Shown one piece after another: positions 35,021 to 45,981 of a stretch of DNA of 64,000 bases. Made by a program: the position numbers and the translations under genes. The notes beneath the pieces are model-generated. The model was not told where the DNA came from and made no database searches. It saw only the letters and a program-made list of their open reading frames with translations. The number at the start of each line of letters is the position of its first letter. Position 1 is the first letter of the stretch. The stretch comes from Rhizobiaceae bacterium (GTDB lineage: Bacteria > Pseudomonadota > Alphaproteobacteria > Rhizobiales > Rhizobiaceae), in NCBI GenBank assembly GCA_025698895.1, contig JAILWO010000001.1:124001-188000 (forward strand), given 5' to 3'.

Positions 35021-36028
35021 CTAGTCCGTGTCGCCCGGCTTCTCGAGCGTGCGCTTGGCCGGGCTGCCCGGCACCCAACCGGTAGGCAAGGCCTGCGGCT
35101 CCGGAGGGATGCCGCGCGTGCGGATGAGCGAAAGCACGATCGAGCCGCCGATCAGCACCACGGTGATCAGAAGCGCGAGTTCGGTGGGCACGAACTTGCC
35201 GCCGTAGAAATAGTTGGCGATCATCTTGAAGCCGATCACCACCAGCACCAGCGATAGCGCGTATTTCAGGTAAATGAAGCGCGGCACGATGCCGGCGAGT
35301 GCGAAGTAAAGCGCCCGCAGACCCAGGATCGCGAATACGTTCGAGGTGTAGACGATGAAGGGATCGGTGGTGATCGCGATGATCGCGGGAATCGAATCGA
35401 CGGCGAAGACGAGATCGGTGAACTCGATCATCATGAGCACGAGGAACAGCGGCGTGGCATAGAGCAGGCCGTCCCGGCGCACAAAGAAGTGCTTGCCGTG
35501 AAAACCTTCGGTGAGCCGGAACCGCCGCCGCACCGCCTTCATCACGATGTTGTTCTCCAGATCCGGCTTCTGGTCGGCCACGATCAGCATCTTGACGCCG
35601 GTGACGATCAGGAAGCCGCCGAAGATGAGCGCCATCCAGGCAAACTGGTGGATCAGCTGCACGCCGGCGAAGATAAGCACGCCGCGCATGAAAAGGGCCC
35701 CCAAGATGCCCCAGAAGAGCACCCGGTGCTGATACTGCGCGGGAACCGAGAAATAGGTGAAGATCAGGACGATGACGAAGATGTTGTCGACGCTGAGCGA
35801 CTTCTCGATGAAATAGCCGGTCAGGAAGTCTACGCCGTCCTGCGTGCCCCGCAGCCAGAACAGGCCGGCACCGAACAGGAGGGCGAGGACGATATAGAAA
35901 AGGCTCAGCCAAAGAGCCTCGTTGACTTTGATTTCGCGCTCCTTGCGGTGAAGAATACCGAGGTCGAAGGCCAGTAGCGCTACGACAAACAGGTTGAAAC
36001 CGACCCAGAGCCAGATAGCCGAATCCAT
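35021..36028 (-). CDS. TerC/Alx-family integral membrane protein
   Basis: This 335-aa protein starts at MDSAIWLWVGFNLFVVALLAFD after GGAAG; a longer frame to 36100 is rejected. It has eight to nine membrane helices and the conserved TerC acids (SLSVDNIFVIVLI and MMIEFTDLVFAVDSIPAI). Relatives export manganese or protect against tellurite and alkaline stress. It ends with a short cytoplasmic tail (PKRTLEK-like, acidic end). It may add metal export to the island's cargo. Confidence 0.92.
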   Translation of the reverse strand: MDSAIWLWVGFNLFVVALLAFDLGILHRKEREIKVNEALWLSLFYIVLALLFGAGLFWLRGTQDGVDFLTGYFIEKSLSVDNIFVIVLIFTYFSVPAQYQHRVLFWGILGALFMRGVLIFAGVQLIHQFAWMALIFGGFLIVTGVKMLIVADQKPDLENNIVMKAVRRRFRLTEGFHGKHFFVRRDGLLYATPLFLVLMMIEFTDLVFAVDSIPAIIAITTDPFIVYTSNVFAILGLRALYFALAGIVPRFIYLKYALSLVLVVIGFKMIANYFYGGKFVPTELALLITVVLIGGSIVLSLIRTRGIPPEPQALPTGWVPGSPAKRTLEKPGDTD

Positions 36029-36127
36029 GACGTTGCTTCCAGCTGATTGCCCGCGGGAGGAAGAAAGGATTGAACGCCGCGAAGAAAGGCCGGCTCCCAC
36101 CGGGTCTGCTTTCTTCGGATGATCAGG

Positions 36128-36391
36128 TTAGAAGTCGAACAGTTCGCCGAGCAGCGACTTGCGCTTCTTGTAGCGCGGCTGGTCGTATCCGCTCTCACGG
36201 TATTGCGGCCGTGCCTCTTCCCGCCGATAGGGCCGCTCCGCGCGCGGTGCTTCGGCGGCGGCGGCCCGCTCGATCAGCTTGTCGAGCTCGCCGCGGTCAA
36301 GCCATATGCCGCGGCATTGCGGGCAGTAATCGATTTCAATCCCCTGCCGCTCCGTCATTACAAGTTCCGTCTGGTCGATCGGACAATTCAT
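36128..36391 (-). CDS. Zinc-ribbon protein of the TFIIB-type family
   Basis: This 87-aa protein begins MNCPIDQTELVMTERQG and carries YCPQCRGIWLDRGELDKLIE, the zf-TFIIB domain common in alphaproteobacteria. Three Cys plus Asp or His could hold zinc. The C-terminal half is Arg/Tyr-rich and ends KSLLGELFDF. A GGAGA box fits the second Met (36391) better than the first (36403). Role unknown. It is separated from terC by 99 bp. Confidence 0.85.
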   Translation of the reverse strand: MNCPIDQTELVMTERQGIEIDYCPQCRGIWLDRGELDKLIERAAAAEAPRAERPYRREEARPQYRESGYDQPRYKKRKSLLGELFDF

Positions 36392-37069
36392 TGCGTTCTC
36401 CATAGTCTGACCGGACCGCGGCCAATCGGGCTGTTGCTGGAGACCTTACCTGGAGGACGACGGGGCATTGAAAAGGGTCGGCCAACAAGCCAGGTGCGAT
36501 CACCGCAGCTTGAAGTCCGACATCGCAACGCCTGGATGGCGTGCCAGAGGGGCCCGGACGGTGAGAAATCTGGGACGGGGCCGGACGGTTTTCAAGTTCG
36601 TCGGTGGAGGATTTCTGAAGATCATCGGTGCGAACCCATCGACGACTAGCCTATATCGGCATGGCCGGTTCTAGAAGTCCGTGGTGGCTCGGCGCGCGCC
36701 TCCGAAACGCAACGCCTTCGATAAGATTGGAAATGTGCCGACGTTCCCAAAGGCCGTTGGAACGCAGTCGGAAGGGCGCCTCAAGGTCGTATCAGGGCCA
36801 TTAGCGCCGTTTGCGTTGAGCGGCCGATCCAGAGAAAGGGTTCAAATCGAGCCGTTCATTGCGTCTACCGCTGCCTGAGGTTTATCCCCTCCGCCGCCCC
36901 CGTGCCGCCACCGGCACGAACTACTTCCCGGATAATGGTCAGATGTTCACGGTCTAGCAGTGTAAATCCTGCTGCCGTCGATGAAGTCTTCGCTAAGGAA
37001 CAACGGTAGCAATTACGTCACCGTTCGGATTTGGGGATCCTGAAGGAGTCATCCGTCTGAGGATTTTCG
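36392..37069. other. Gene-free stretch in the island
   Basis: About 680 bp with no supported gene on either strand; open frames are short and composition-driven. No clear hairpin with a T run or repeat was seen. It separates the metal half of the island from the signalling half. Confidence 0.5.
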
Positions 37070-38398
37070 TCAGCCGGATCTACGCTTGGGCGCAGGCGGG
37101 AACGGTCTTGAGGTTTTTGCGCCAATGCCGGTATTGAAGAATCGATAGAGATTTCTTCCTTCAGCCTTTGCACTATAGAGCGCAATGTCAGCCTTCTTCA
37201 GCAAGTCCTGCGGATCACGGCCGTCGTCCGGCGCGACTGCTATTCCGATACTGGTTCCAACCAAGGCTCTCTGTCCCTCAAGGTTGAACGGCTGGTGAAA
37301 AGCGTCGAGAATCCTCTGCGCAACCGAATGTGGCTCCGTCGGATCATCCAGGCCGACCTGGACGATGGCAAATTCGTCACCGCCCATTCGTGCAACCGTG
37401 TCCTCGCTACGGCATGCGGCCTTGAGACGGAGAGCCGCCTCTTTCAGGAGGAGATCGCCGGCCGCATGCCCGAAGGCGTCGTTGACCGCCTTGAACCGAT
37501 CGAGATCAAGGCAGAATACAGCGAAATAGCCTCCGTGCCGGGTCGTCCATGACGCAGCCTGTTCCAGCCGTTCCTTCAGCAGCGTGCGATTGGCAAGATC
37601 TGTCAGAGGATCATACCGCGCCAGGTATTCCATTTCGGCTTCGGCCCGCTTGCGATCGGTTGCCTCGATCAAAGTCCCCTCGAAACAAACCGGCTCACCG
37701 TCGGGACCATAGATCGTCCATGCATTCTCGGAAATCCAGATACGCTCCCTCGTCTTGTGGCGGTAGACCTCGGATACGAAATCCCTCACCCGGCCCTGTT
37801 CGCGCATGAGGCGAATCCACTCGTCGCGGCGTTGGGGCTGAACGTACCACTCCCTCGCAATGTCGTTGACCGCAGCCATCAACTCGGCTTCGCTGTCATA
37901 ACCATTGAGCCGGACAAGCGCAGGGTTGGCGCGTAACATCTTGCCGGCTGGCGTGGAGCGGTAGATGCCTACCGTCGCGTTTTCAAACAGGTTACGATAC
38001 TCCAGTTGCTGGTTCTCAAGCCTGCGATAGACGCCCGTGATACGCTGCGCCACGATAAGACGCGCGCTGAGTTCGTCCAGATCGATGGGCTTTGTGAGAT
38101 AGTCGTCGGCGCCTGCGGCCATTCCTTCCGCGATGCGGCCCTTCTCCTTGGCCGACGTTAGAAAGATGAAATACACATACTTCTGCGTGTCCCCGGCACG
38201 TATCCGGCGGCACAGTTCGATGCCGTCCATATTCGGCATTGAGCGGTCGCTCACGACCGCGTCGAAGTCGGCCGTCTGAAGGGCGCGCCAAGCCGCCTCG
38301 CCGTCCGCCGCAACTGTCACGTGGTGGCCGAGTGCTACCAGAGAAGCCTCCAGAATCATGCGGGAGGCGGCATCGTCCTCGGCGACAAGAATATGCAT
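37070..38398 (-). CDS. Response regulator-PAS-GGDEF diguanylate cyclase
   Basis: This 442-aa protein has a receiver domain (residues 1-120; Asp9/Asp10 nearby, phospho-acceptor Asp51 in VVSDRSMPNMDG, Lys103 in YLTKPID), a PAS domain (about 130-265, LFENATVGIYRSTPAGKMLRANP) and a GGDEF domain (about 270-430) with an intact GGDEF in ARMGGDEFAIVQ near residue 338. An RxxD inhibitory site (RSED) stands five residues before it. It should make cyclic di-GMP when phosphorylated. It starts 2 nt after the hybrid-kinase stop, so it is its likely partner. Confidence 0.94.
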   Translation of the reverse strand: MHILVAEDDAASRMILEASLVALGHHVTVAADGEAAWRALQTADFDAVVSDRSMPNMDGIELCRRIRAGDTQKYVYFIFLTSAKEKGRIAEGMAAGADDYLTKPIDLDELSARLIVAQRITGVYRRLENQQLEYRNLFENATVGIYRSTPAGKMLRANPALVRLNGYDSEAELMAAVNDIAREWYVQPQRRDEWIRLMREQGRVRDFVSEVYRHKTRERIWISENAWTIYGPDGEPVCFEGTLIEATDRKRAEAEMEYLARYDPLTDLANRTLLKERLEQAASWTTRHGGYFAVFCLDLDRFKAVNDAFGHAAGDLLLKEAALRLKAACRSEDTVARMGGDEFAIVQVGLDDPTEPHSVAQRILDAFHQPFNLEGQRALVGTSIGIAVAPDDGRDPQDLLKKADIALYSAKAEGRNLYRFFNTGIGAKTSRPFPPAPKRRSG

Positions 38399-38399
38399 C

Positions 38400-41195
38400 T
38401 TAGGCAGCCTCGGATCGGGAGGAGATCGCGGCAAGAGTCCGTTCGAACTCGGCCTCGAGCCGACGAACGCTTAAGCGAGAGGAGCCGAGGTCCGTTGCCT
38501 TCGCCTCACGTTCCAGTTTCTCGCAGATGGCCGCCATTTCGAGTGCACCCATATTCGCGGCACTTCCCCTCAGTTCGTGGGCGAGCTTCGCCAAGCCTTC
38601 CGCTTCAGCTTTCGCGATCGCCTCATCCATCCGGCTAAGACGCCAGCGCGTGTCCTCCGCGAACAGCTTCACGAGCTTGTCGAAAAGTCCTGGCGAGGTG
38701 CCCTCAAGCTTGCGCAAATTTTCCACTACCGCAGCATCGAGAACCATCACTCCGCCATCTGCGCTGTTCACCGTCTCGTCGAGCTGGGCGACAGTCCGGC
38801 GTGCCAGTGCGGCGGCGAGCGCGTCGACACGGATCGGCTTGGTGATGTATTCGTCCATGCCGGCCGCCAAGCATGCAGCCTGGGCCTGCTTCGTGGCATC
38901 GGCGGTCAGGGCGATGATCGGAATGTGAGAGCCTTCTCCCTCCTTGCGTCGGATTTCCCGCGTGGCGGCATAACCATCCATCTCCGGCATCTGGCAGTCC
39001 ATGAGGATGGCCGAGTAGCTGCCGCGCTCAATTGCTTTGACAGCCTCGCGTCCGTTCGACACTACATCCGCGGTATGGCCGAGCGAGGCGAGCAATCCCC
39101 GGACGACCTGCTGATTGACGACGTTATCTTCGGCGACCAGCAATCGGAGGCCGGATACCGATTGCGAAGTGTCGCTTGCGGTTCCGTAACGCCGTTCAAC
39201 AGTCTGGACCGGCAGTGTGAGGGTTGTGGCCATAACCCTCACCAGACAGTCATACAGTTCCGATTGACGGGCTGGTTTCGAAAGAACGGCATCAATGCCT
39301 GCTTCCCGTCCCGCGAATATAAGATCCTCTCCAACGGAACTTAGTAAGATGAGGCGGGTAGTGGCGAGTCGTGCGTCGGCGCGAATCTCACGCGCGAGGG
39401 TCAACCCATCCATGTCCGGCATGTGGCTGTCGAGAATGGCGACATCATATGGCTCGCCTCGTGCGGCCGCATCATGCAACATCTCCAGGGCCTTCGGACC
39501 GGAATCCGCACTGCCATTCCGCATTTGCCATCCGATCACGTGCTCGTGCAGGATGGTTCGGTTGACCTGATTATCGTCGACCACCAGCACCCTCAGATCC
39601 CCAATCTCGACATGGGTGGGTGCGGCGCTTTCAGCCTGCGTCAGCGGGACCGTGAACCAGAAGGTGCTGCCCTTTCCATACTCGCTCTCGACGCCTAAGT
39701 CGCCGCCCATGAGTGTGGCGAGTTGCTTGGAAATGGCCAAACCCAACCCTGTCCCACCATATCTGCGCGTTGTCGAGACATCGGCCTGTGTAAAGGCTTG
39801 AAATAATTTCGCCTGCTGCTCCGCTGAAATTCCAATGCCGGTGTCGCTCACCTCGAACCTCACGGTTGCGGGGCCGTCAACGGTAGCGGCCTTCCTAGCG
39901 CGAATGACGACCTCACCACTCTCGGTGAACTTAATCGCATTGGCGACGAGGTTTACGAGGATTTGCCGGATGCGGAACGGATCGCCGCGCAGCCGTGCCG
40001 GCAGATCGTGATCAACCCACGTCGCGAGCTCCAGCCCCTTTGCAGTAGCCCGCACCGCCACCATGGCGGCCACACCCTCCACGACATCGCAGAGATCAAA
40101 GTCAATCGTTTCCAGGTCGATGCGGCCGGCCTCGATCTTGGCGAAATCGAGCACACCACTGATAACCTCTAACAGCGCCTCGCCTGAATCGCGCGCTGTC
40201 TCCGCATACTGCCGTTGCTGGGCTGTCAGCTCCGTGCCGAGCAACAGTCCCGTCATCCCGATCACGCCGTTCAATGGCGTCCGGATCTCATGGCTCATAT
40301 TGGCGAGGAACTGCGATTTGGCTTGGCTTGCCGCCTCGGCCTGCTCCTTTGATTGCCGCAGCGCCTGCTCGATCTCCTCGCGAGCAGCGATATCGTCGCG
40401 TAGCTGGGCGTCCGATTTCTCGACCCGCTCTGCCATTTCGTTGAACGCTACGGCAAGCTGACCAATCTCGTCCGGCGGATCAGTCCGGGCTCGTGCATTA
40501 TAGCGTCCCGTGCCGAACGTCGCTGCAGTGTCCGCAAGAGCCGTCAGTCTCCTGTAGCTGCCGTAGAGCAGGAAGAAAAAATTGGTGCCAAGGAAAAGAA
40601 GTAGCAGTACCGACAGGATCAGCACCGTCTTCGGATAGCTTCTGGCGATCCGGCCATCGGCGGCTGCAAGCTGCAGGTCGAGAACAACAGCACCAGTGAT
40701 CGCGGATTTACGACTTGCGTCGTAAGGGCCGTGAATCGGCAGGATGACCTCGACGATGGAATTCTGGCCGGCTGCTTCCGTGGTCACACCGCTATAATGG
40801 TCGCCCTCTGCATTGATGACCTTGTCCAAACCGGACTGAAGCACCTCCGCAACGTCTACATTATCGACGCGACCTCCCGCCCGGCTCGGCTGGCTGTGCG
40901 CTACGATGCGCCCTTCGTGATTCACGACATAGGCGGCTTCGATCGGGGCAATCGCAGCCGCCAGCCGGATAAGAAGTGGCTGCAAGATACTCGACGCGGC
41001 TAGATCCTTTTCACTCGCAAGCAGTTCGCGTACGACATAGCCGGTACTGACCCCGCCGCTGGCAACCTCGGCGTAGACGATTTGTCGCGTATGGTTGTGC
41101 TGCACGTATCCGAGCACCGCAAGGATCGAAACAAGCCCGGCGACCTGGATGAGCATCCAACGTGTCGCAAGGGAGCGGAACGCACCACGTCTCAT
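38400..41195 (-). CDS. Hybrid sensor histidine kinase with two receivers and Hpt domain
   Basis: This 931-aa protein starts at [13 protein letters not shown] after GGAGGAGG. Order: membrane helix (13-31), periplasmic sensor (about 33-188), second helix (190-212), HAMP (to ~265), coiled coil, HisKA with His302 in [12 protein letters not shown], HATPase ([24 protein letters not shown]), receiver 1 ([10 protein letters not shown], no canonical LLDxxMP run but intact Asp), receiver 2 ([10 protein letters not shown]) and C-terminal Hpt with His in [12 protein letters not shown]. It is a full phosphorelay in one chain. It overlaps the upstream envelope-protein gene by 4 nt and precedes the GGDEF regulator. 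Confidence 0.94.
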   Translation of the reverse strand: MRRGAFRSLATRWMLIQVAGLVSILAVLGYVQHNHTRQIVYAEVASGGVSTGYVVRELLASEKDLAASSILQPLLIRLAAAIAPIEAAYVVNHEGRIVAHSQPSRAGGRVDNVDVAEVLQSGLDKVINAEGDHYSGVTTEAAGQNSIVEVILPIHGPYDASRKSAITGAVVLDLQLAAADGRIARSYPKTVLILSVLLLLFLGTNFFFLLYGSYRRLTALADTAATFGTGRYNARARTDPPDEIGQLAVAFNEMAERVEKSDAQLRDDIAAREEIEQALRQSKEQAEAASQAKSQFLANMSHEIRTPLNGVIGMTGLLLGTELTAQQRQYAETARDSGEALLEVISGVLDFAKIEAGRIDLETIDFDLCDVVEGVAAMVAVRATAKGLELATWVDHDLPARLRGDPFRIRQILVNLVANAIKFTESGEVVIRARKAATVDGPATVRFEVSDTGIGISAEQQAKLFQAFTQADVSTTRRYGGTGLGLAISKQLATLMGGDLGVESEYGKGSTFWFTVPLTQAESAAPTHVEIGDLRVLVVDDNQVNRTILHEHVIGWQMRNGSADSGPKALEMLHDAAARGEPYDVAILDSHMPDMDGLTLAREIRADARLATTRLILLSSVGEDLIFAGREAGIDAVLSKPARQSELYDCLVRVMATTLTLPVQTVERRYGTASDTSQSVSGLRLLVAEDNVVNQQVVRGLLASLGHTADVVSNGREAVKAIERGSYSAILMDCQMPEMDGYAATREIRRKEGEGSHIPIIALTADATKQAQAACLAAGMDEYITKPIRVDALAAALARRTVAQLDETVNSADGGVMVLDAAVVENLRKLEGTSPGLFDKLVKLFAEDTRWRLSRMDEAIAKAEAEGLAKLAHELRGSAANMGALEMAAICEKLEREAKATDLGSSRLSVRRLEAEFERTLAAISSRSEAA

Positions 41196-42067
41196 GGCCG
41201 CGCCCTCCTCCGGCACATCAACCCCAGCCCACCAAGGCCGACTGCGGCCAAGCCGAGGGCGAGCGGACCGTATTCGGAAAGCTGGAGCTGCAGTCGCTCC
41301 TTTCGAACCCGTTCCGCCCTCCGGAGGACGTCGATGCCGGCTGTCTCCCCGCCCCAACGGAGAACGGCCGAAACCGGTGCGTTGGTGCTGACGTTGAATA
41401 CATAGTCGCCCGAGTCACAACGCTCGGCGAGCTTGAGGGCCTCTCCGGTCATGGGCTCGACCCAGACTAGGAATGAGAACTGGTCGTCGGCGCAGCGGAT
41501 CTCCTGGTCTGCTGCAACCTGCACGCCGGGATATTCCGCCGTTCCGGCATAGGATTCGGTATACTCGCCCCGACCTTTGTAGCCGAACAGGTAGACCCGC
41601 AGGCCCTCGATTGTGGTTTCCTTGATGAAGCTTAAAGGCACACCTTTCAGATAGTTCATGCGCAAGACATAGGACCGACGCTCGACGTCTCGCGGAAACA
41701 CGACATATTCGCCGTGATGCGACGGATCCACATGCATTCCGGTGGCCGGATCAACCCGTGAATGGACCGTATACCGCCATGTGACCTCGTCCGTGATCGG
41801 ATCGCGAATCACATAGTCGTCCTTCAGTGTGACTGCGGTCGGCCGGTCGGCGGCAGATGCGATGCTCAATGCGCGTTCATAAAGGCCAAGCTCACCAGCA
41901 TCCGGAAATGCTCCTGCCTGCGGATCCGGCCAAGTCACGGTGCCGACGAAATTGGCCTCCCAGGACCAGCCTGCCGGTATCCGCTCCGGAGAGCCCGACA
42001 ACATGCTCCAGATTCCCGCAACAGCCAGGAGAATGGAGGCAAAAATCAGCGCTGCACGTCTCATCAT
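41192..42067 (-). CDS. PorA/DUF3068-like membrane-anchored envelope protein
   Basis: This 291-aa protein has an N-terminal membrane helix ([19 protein letters not shown]), a large extracytoplasmic beta-rich region with [14 protein letters not shown] and [14 protein letters not shown], and a C-terminal helix ([20 protein letters not shown]) before basic residues. The layout and the VIRDP..GEVTW-type block recall DUF3068/PorA-family proteins, better known from actinobacteria. Its stop overlaps the hybrid kinase start (ATGA), so the two are translated together and it may be the kinase's periplasmic input. Confidence 0.7.
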   Translation of the reverse strand: MMRRAALIFASILLAVAGIWSMLSGSPERIPAGWSWEANFVGTVTWPDPQAGAFPDAGELGLYERALSIASAADRPTAVTLKDDYVIRDPITDEVTWRYTVHSRVDPATGMHVDPSHHGEYVVFPRDVERRSYVLRMNYLKGVPLSFIKETTIEGLRVYLFGYKGRGEYTESYAGTAEYPGVQVAADQEIRCADDQFSFLVWVEPMTGEALKLAERCDSGDYVFNVSTNAPVSAVLRWGGETAGIDVLRRAERVRKERLQLQLSEYGPLALGLAAVGLGGLGLMCRRRARP

Positions 42068-42553
42068 ACTCGTTACCGCGTGCAGCAGAGGTAACTGAAT
42101 GTGATTGATGTTTTGTTACCGCGGACGCGGAATATCTTGGTATTCAATGACATCGACCTTCCGGTCTGGTCAGCTCGCTTCGGTTGAATAGATGGTACTC
42201 TGACCCTCATGTCCTTGGTATGATAACAGCCAAGCAGCGATCGCCGCCGTCGAAGCTCTTGGATATCCAGGGAATAGTTGCCAGTGTAGCCGCATGATCA
42301 TCTGGTCGCGCGCCCCGCCCGTAGCGCTAGGGCAGGTGTGCATATTTGACCGGAGCAAGTATTGAGATGCTCCAATCGCCGCTGGGCAAAAATTCAGTGC
42401 AGGTCACAGGGCCTTGCGCATGAATGACGCGGGCCCAAGAAAGACTGGTGCAGATAGATGAGTAAATGTGCCTCGAGGTTGCTGTCCGGAGGTAGGAGGA
42501 TTTTGCGGATAGCAACGGCTCAGGGCTGGCTACGGTGAAGTCGGTGCCGACAT
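42068..42553. other. Gene-free stretch between the kinase operon and the response-regulator pair
   Basis: About 490 bp, less GC-rich than its surroundings. No protein gene supported. It must hold the promoter of the envelope protein-kinase-GGDEF operon, but no convincing hexamer pair was chosen. Confidence 0.5.
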
Positions 42554-42937
42554 TTACCTCGCGCGCAGCCGCTTGATGTGCTCTAGGATCAGCCTTTGAT
42601 CATAGGGCTTTGCGAGATGGGGGCCCTCTTCGCAAAGATCTCCGGCCGTATCTGCAATCCGCTCTACGGCGCCGGCGAGCAGAATCTTCACCTGGGGCAT
42701 GGATTTGCGGATTCGTTGCGAAAGTGCAAATCCGCTCACATCTCCAGGGAGCTCAACGTCGGACAGGACTATGTCAATGCTAAATTCCGCGTGCTGCAGA
42801 GCTTGCATTGCTTCAGCTCCGGTGCCCGCTTCGAGCACGCGAAATCCACAATGGCGCAGATACTCGGCAATTACGGTCCGGGTGATCACGTCGCCATCGA
42901 CGATAAGAATTGTCTCGGATTCGGCTTCTTGAGCCAC
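42554..42937 (-). CDS. Single-domain response regulator
   Basis: This 127-aa protein is a receiver only: ILIVDGDVITRTV (one acidic residue replaced by Gly), phospho-acceptor Asp in IVLSDVELPGD, and Lys in HLAKPYDQ. Without an output domain it may act as a phosphate shuttle or sink for the nearby kinases. It begins 2 nt after the preceding response regulator. Confidence 0.9.
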   Translation of the reverse strand: MAQEAESETILIVDGDVITRTVIAEYLRHCGFRVLEAGTGAEAMQALQHAEFSIDIVLSDVELPGDVSGFALSQRIRKSMPQVKILLAGAVERIADTAGDLCEEGPHLAKPYDQRLILEHIKRLRAR

Positions 42938-42939
42938 TA

Positions 42940-43356
42940 TCAGCCTCGCTCTGTAGCATCCGTATTGATGAGATTCGCGATCTCATGCGCCAGTTGATCG
43001 GCGATGACCGGCTTCGAAAAAAATGCATCGATGAGGCGTTTATGCTCCTCCAGCGGCACAAGGTGTCCCGACATAACAATGGTCCTGACACCCGGCCGTT
43101 TCTCCCTCACGGCGCGTGCCACATCGAGGCCATCACGGATGCCAGGCATACGTACGTCTGTCACGACAAGGTCTATGCGAGCCGTCGATTGCAGAACCTC
43201 GATTGCTTCATCGGCGTTAGCCGCCTCGAGCACGTGATACCCGAGACGCCTAAGTTCCTCCGCAATGTCGAAGCAGATAAGCGGTTCGTCGTCCGCCAGA
43301 AGCACCACGCGCGTATCCGTGCCAGCTTCATGCTGGGGAACAAACTCAGCGGCCAT
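42940..43356 (-). CDS. Single-domain response regulator
   Basis: This 138-aa protein is a receiver of the kind often paired with HWE/HisKA kinases: LLADDEPLICFDIAEEL, VVTDVRMPGIRDGLDVAR, IVMSGH and AFFSKPV. The first gene of a two-gene leftward set. N-terminal ~15 residues are unstructured. Nearby candidate kinases are the hybrid kinase on its left and the HWE kinase at 47.7-49.3 kb. Confidence 0.92.
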   Translation of the reverse strand: MAAEFVPQHEAGTDTRVVLLADDEPLICFDIAEELRRLGYHVLEAANADEAIEVLQSTARIDLVVTDVRMPGIRDGLDVARAVREKRPGVRTIVMSGHLVPLEEHKRLIDAFFSKPVIADQLAHEIANLINTDATERG

Positions 43357-43439
43357 CGGTCACCCGCCGGCGAGAGACAGTCTTGCCCACTCCCCACCTC
43401 CCTTTGTGTCAAGAACTTTCAGCAGGCAATTCGGTTCCG

Positions 43440-43796
43440 TGCTCAGAGGTGCCGGTTTACAGTCTTGGCGCCGGTCAACGCCGCCTTTGGAGAACTGCCG
43501 GAGAGTGCAGTCGACACACTGCTGAAGCCCGAGAACAAGGATCGACTCACCAAGATCCTGAACTGCCAGTTGGTGGCGGCCGATCTCCTGTCCGACACGA
43601 TTGGAAAAAAATGATCGCCGATGACGGCGGCGCGTATCCGATCAACGCCGTCGGCGGCTGCATTCTGCAAACCAAGATGGACGGCGACAAGTCGACGGAT
43701 GTGAGCGGTGCCGGCGCGACTGTCACAATCGCCGACGTCGGCCCTTCGAATGGCGTCATTCATTGTGACCGACTAGGTCCTTACGCCGAAGGCTAA
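43440..43796 (+). pseudogene. Fasciclin-domain protein gene, truncated and frameshifted
   Basis: Fasciclin sequence is clear in two frames: TVLAPVNAAFGELPESAVD, LLKPENKDRLTKILN, then after a run of seven A at about 43,604 the other frame gives ADDGGAYPINAVGGC, LQTKMDGDKS, ATVTIADVGPSNGVIH. The 5' part including signal peptide is missing. A slip in the A run broke the gene. The following 43797-44103 contains nothing recognised. Confidence 0.85.
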
Positions 43797-44103
43797 AGGC
43801 CAGCGGGTGGCCGACCACGTCGCGAGGGGTCAATGGAGAAAAGTTTCGCCTCGAGGTTCAATGCGCCGGAGCCGGAGAAGAGCGGTTCGTGAGTCAGGGA
43901 GCGGTGCCTGACACTTGAGGTAAGGAGGGAATTCCGGTGAGCGCTCGATCATCGCCGTTCTCAATCGAGCGCAACGGCCGGAATCGCTTCGACCCCTCGC
44001 CGGGCCAGCAGGAATGATTGGGCAGCGGAAGCTCAAGTTCTGACGGACAAAGCCGCCGCTCACCTCGATCTCCCGGAACAGTGGACGCTCTGCAATCGCT
44101 GCA

Positions 44104-45969
44104 ATGAGCAACATTCCCCAGAGCTGTAGGGATTTTCTTTACCTGATCTTTAGCGGCCTGACGTTTGGATCGACTGCTGTTTTTGCGAGGAGCGAGATCG
44201 TGAGCGCTTCAGCTGAACCGATTGGCACTGGGTCGCTTCTGCGCATCCAGAAGGCCGAGCCTTGGTTGCGAGTGGCAGCCGCCGCGCTCGTCGCCCTTCT
44301 TTTGCTCGGGGCGACCGTCATCGTTTACGCAAGCGGCGGGACCAGATTCGCCTATGTTCATGTAACCTATATCGCCATCATTGCAGGGGCGGCGTTCTTC
44401 GCTCTGCCTGGTGGCCTTGTCACGGCAGCTTTAGCGTCACTTCTTATGGGACCGTTCATGCCACTCAATGTGGCAGCGGGCATCGATCAGACCCCTACCA
44501 ACTGGCTCGTCAGAGCCGGTTTTTTTGTCCTGATAGGCGGGCTCGCCGGGTTCGCCTTCCAGATGCAAAACCGGCAACTGCAGCTCATCAGACGGCAGGG
44601 CTTCTACAACCCTCTGACGGGACTGCCAAACAGGGCACGTTGCTTGGAACGGCTCGATGAGTTGATCCGGTCGGAGACAGCCAAGCAGTCGCCGGTCGTG
44701 CTCGTGTGCCTGAGACATGGGCAACTGGGCACTATCGCCTCAACGCTTGGACATGAACAGGCTGGCGCACTTCAAAAGGCAGTGGCCTCCCGACTGAAGA
44801 GCATTCTGCCCAAAGATGCCAAGCTTTTCCATGTCAGCAGCGGTGTTTTTGCGCTGGTTGTGTTTGGAACCCAGGAAGAAGCTGCACGCGTCGGAGCGAA
44901 ATTGGTGGATGCGCTCGACGAGCCCGTGGTCATTGACGGCGTTCCCATACTCTGCAACGCCTATGTCGGGCTGGCACGATACGGAGTCCATGCTTCCGAT
45001 GCCTTGGCTTTGCTGCGGGCCTCGCTCTCGGCTCTTCAGGACGTCGAGCCGACCGGACAGAGGGTAGGGGTTTTCGATGCAGAGAAGGACCGCGTGCGCC
45101 GGGAAAGGCTGCGACTGCTCCCCGACCTTCAGCGTGCCCTGCGCGCCTCCGGCGAAATCACTCTTCACTACCAGCCGCAGGTCGATTTGCGCACGGGAGC
45201 CTGCATCGGCGCCGAGGCGCTTGTCAGGTGGCATCACCCGGAACGGGGCCAGATTGCGCCAGCCGAGTTTGTGCCCTTGGCCGAGCAGACCGCTCTGATC
45301 GGGCCGCTGGCGGAGCGTGTGCTCAACCTGGCCATCGCCCAGCTAGCACTATGGCAGAATGAGGGGCTCGATCTCAGGCTGGCGGTAAATCTGGCCATCC
45401 GCAACCTCGAGGACGACGAGTTGCCGGGGACAATCACCGCACTTCTCCGGCAGCATTGCGTATCACCATCGAAGCTCGAAATCGAGGTCACCGAAAGCGG
45501 TCTCATGGGGCGTTTGGACAAGGTCGCTGGAACCCTCACCGCTCTGCGCGAGCACGGCGTCAAGGTTGCTCTCGACGATTTCGGAACGGGACAGAGCTCG
45601 ATAGCCTATCTGCGCGATTTGCCTGCGGACATATTGAAGCTCGACCGGTCGTTTCTGAGAGATGATGCCGCGACTGATGCGAGGAGTCGGATGCTTCTGG
45701 CGACGGCGGTCGAGGGCTGTCACAGGCTCGGCTTCCAAGTGGCTGCCGAAGGGATCGAGACGCAGCAAGCCTACGATCTGCTTCGCGGCCTTTCTTGCGA
45801 CTATGGTCAAGGTTTTTTCATCGCCAAACCGATGCCCCCGCCGCGTTTCAGGTCGTGGCTCAGCGAACAAAGGCGGACTGAGCACGATGACCGGGCAGCG
45901 TTCGCGCCTTGGCAGACATCTTTTGTGGGAACATCAACGCAAGCGGGCGGTTCAAGTCGTGGCAAATAG
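44104..45969 (+). CDS. Membrane-bound degenerate GGDEF-EAL protein
   Basis: This 621-aa protein has several N-terminal membrane helices (about residues 55-155: AAALVALLLLGATVIVYA; FAYVHVTYIAIIAGAAFFALPGG, split; WLVRAGFFVLIGGLAGFAF). The GGDEF domain is degenerate: SSGVF stands where GGDEF is expected, so no cyclase activity. The EAL domain is complete (EALVRWHHPERG near residue 370, LAVNLAIRNL, EVTESGLM, LDDFGTGQSS, LKLDRSF, EGIETQQ, DYGQGFFIAKP) and should break down cyclic di-GMP. It may balance the GGDEF regulator at 37 kb. Confidence 0.9.
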   Translation: MSNIPQSCRDFLYLIFSGLTFGSTAVFARSEIVSASAEPIGTGSLLRIQKAEPWLRVAAAALVALLLLGATVIVYASGGTRFAYVHVTYIAIIAGAAFFALPGGLVTAALASLLMGPFMPLNVAAGIDQTPTNWLVRAGFFVLIGGLAGFAFQMQNRQLQLIRRQGFYNPLTGLPNRARCLERLDELIRSETAKQSPVVLVCLRHGQLGTIASTLGHEQAGALQKAVASRLKSILPKDAKLFHVSSGVFALVVFGTQEEAARVGAKLVDALDEPVVIDGVPILCNAYVGLARYGVHASDALALLRASLSALQDVEPTGQRVGVFDAEKDRVRRERLRLLPDLQRALRASGEITLHYQPQVDLRTGACIGAEALVRWHHPERGQIAPAEFVPLAEQTALIGPLAERVLNLAIAQLALWQNEGLDLRLAVNLAIRNLEDDELPGTITALLRQHCVSPSKLEIEVTESGLMGRLDKVAGTLTALREHGVKVALDDFGTGQSSIAYLRDLPADILKLDRSFLRDDAATDARSRMLLATAVEGCHRLGFQVAAEGIETQQAYDLLRGLSCDYGQGFFIAKPMPPPRFRSWLSEQRRTEHDDRAAFAPWQTSFVGTSTQAGGSSRGK

Positions 45970-45981
45970 CGGGAGTGAACC

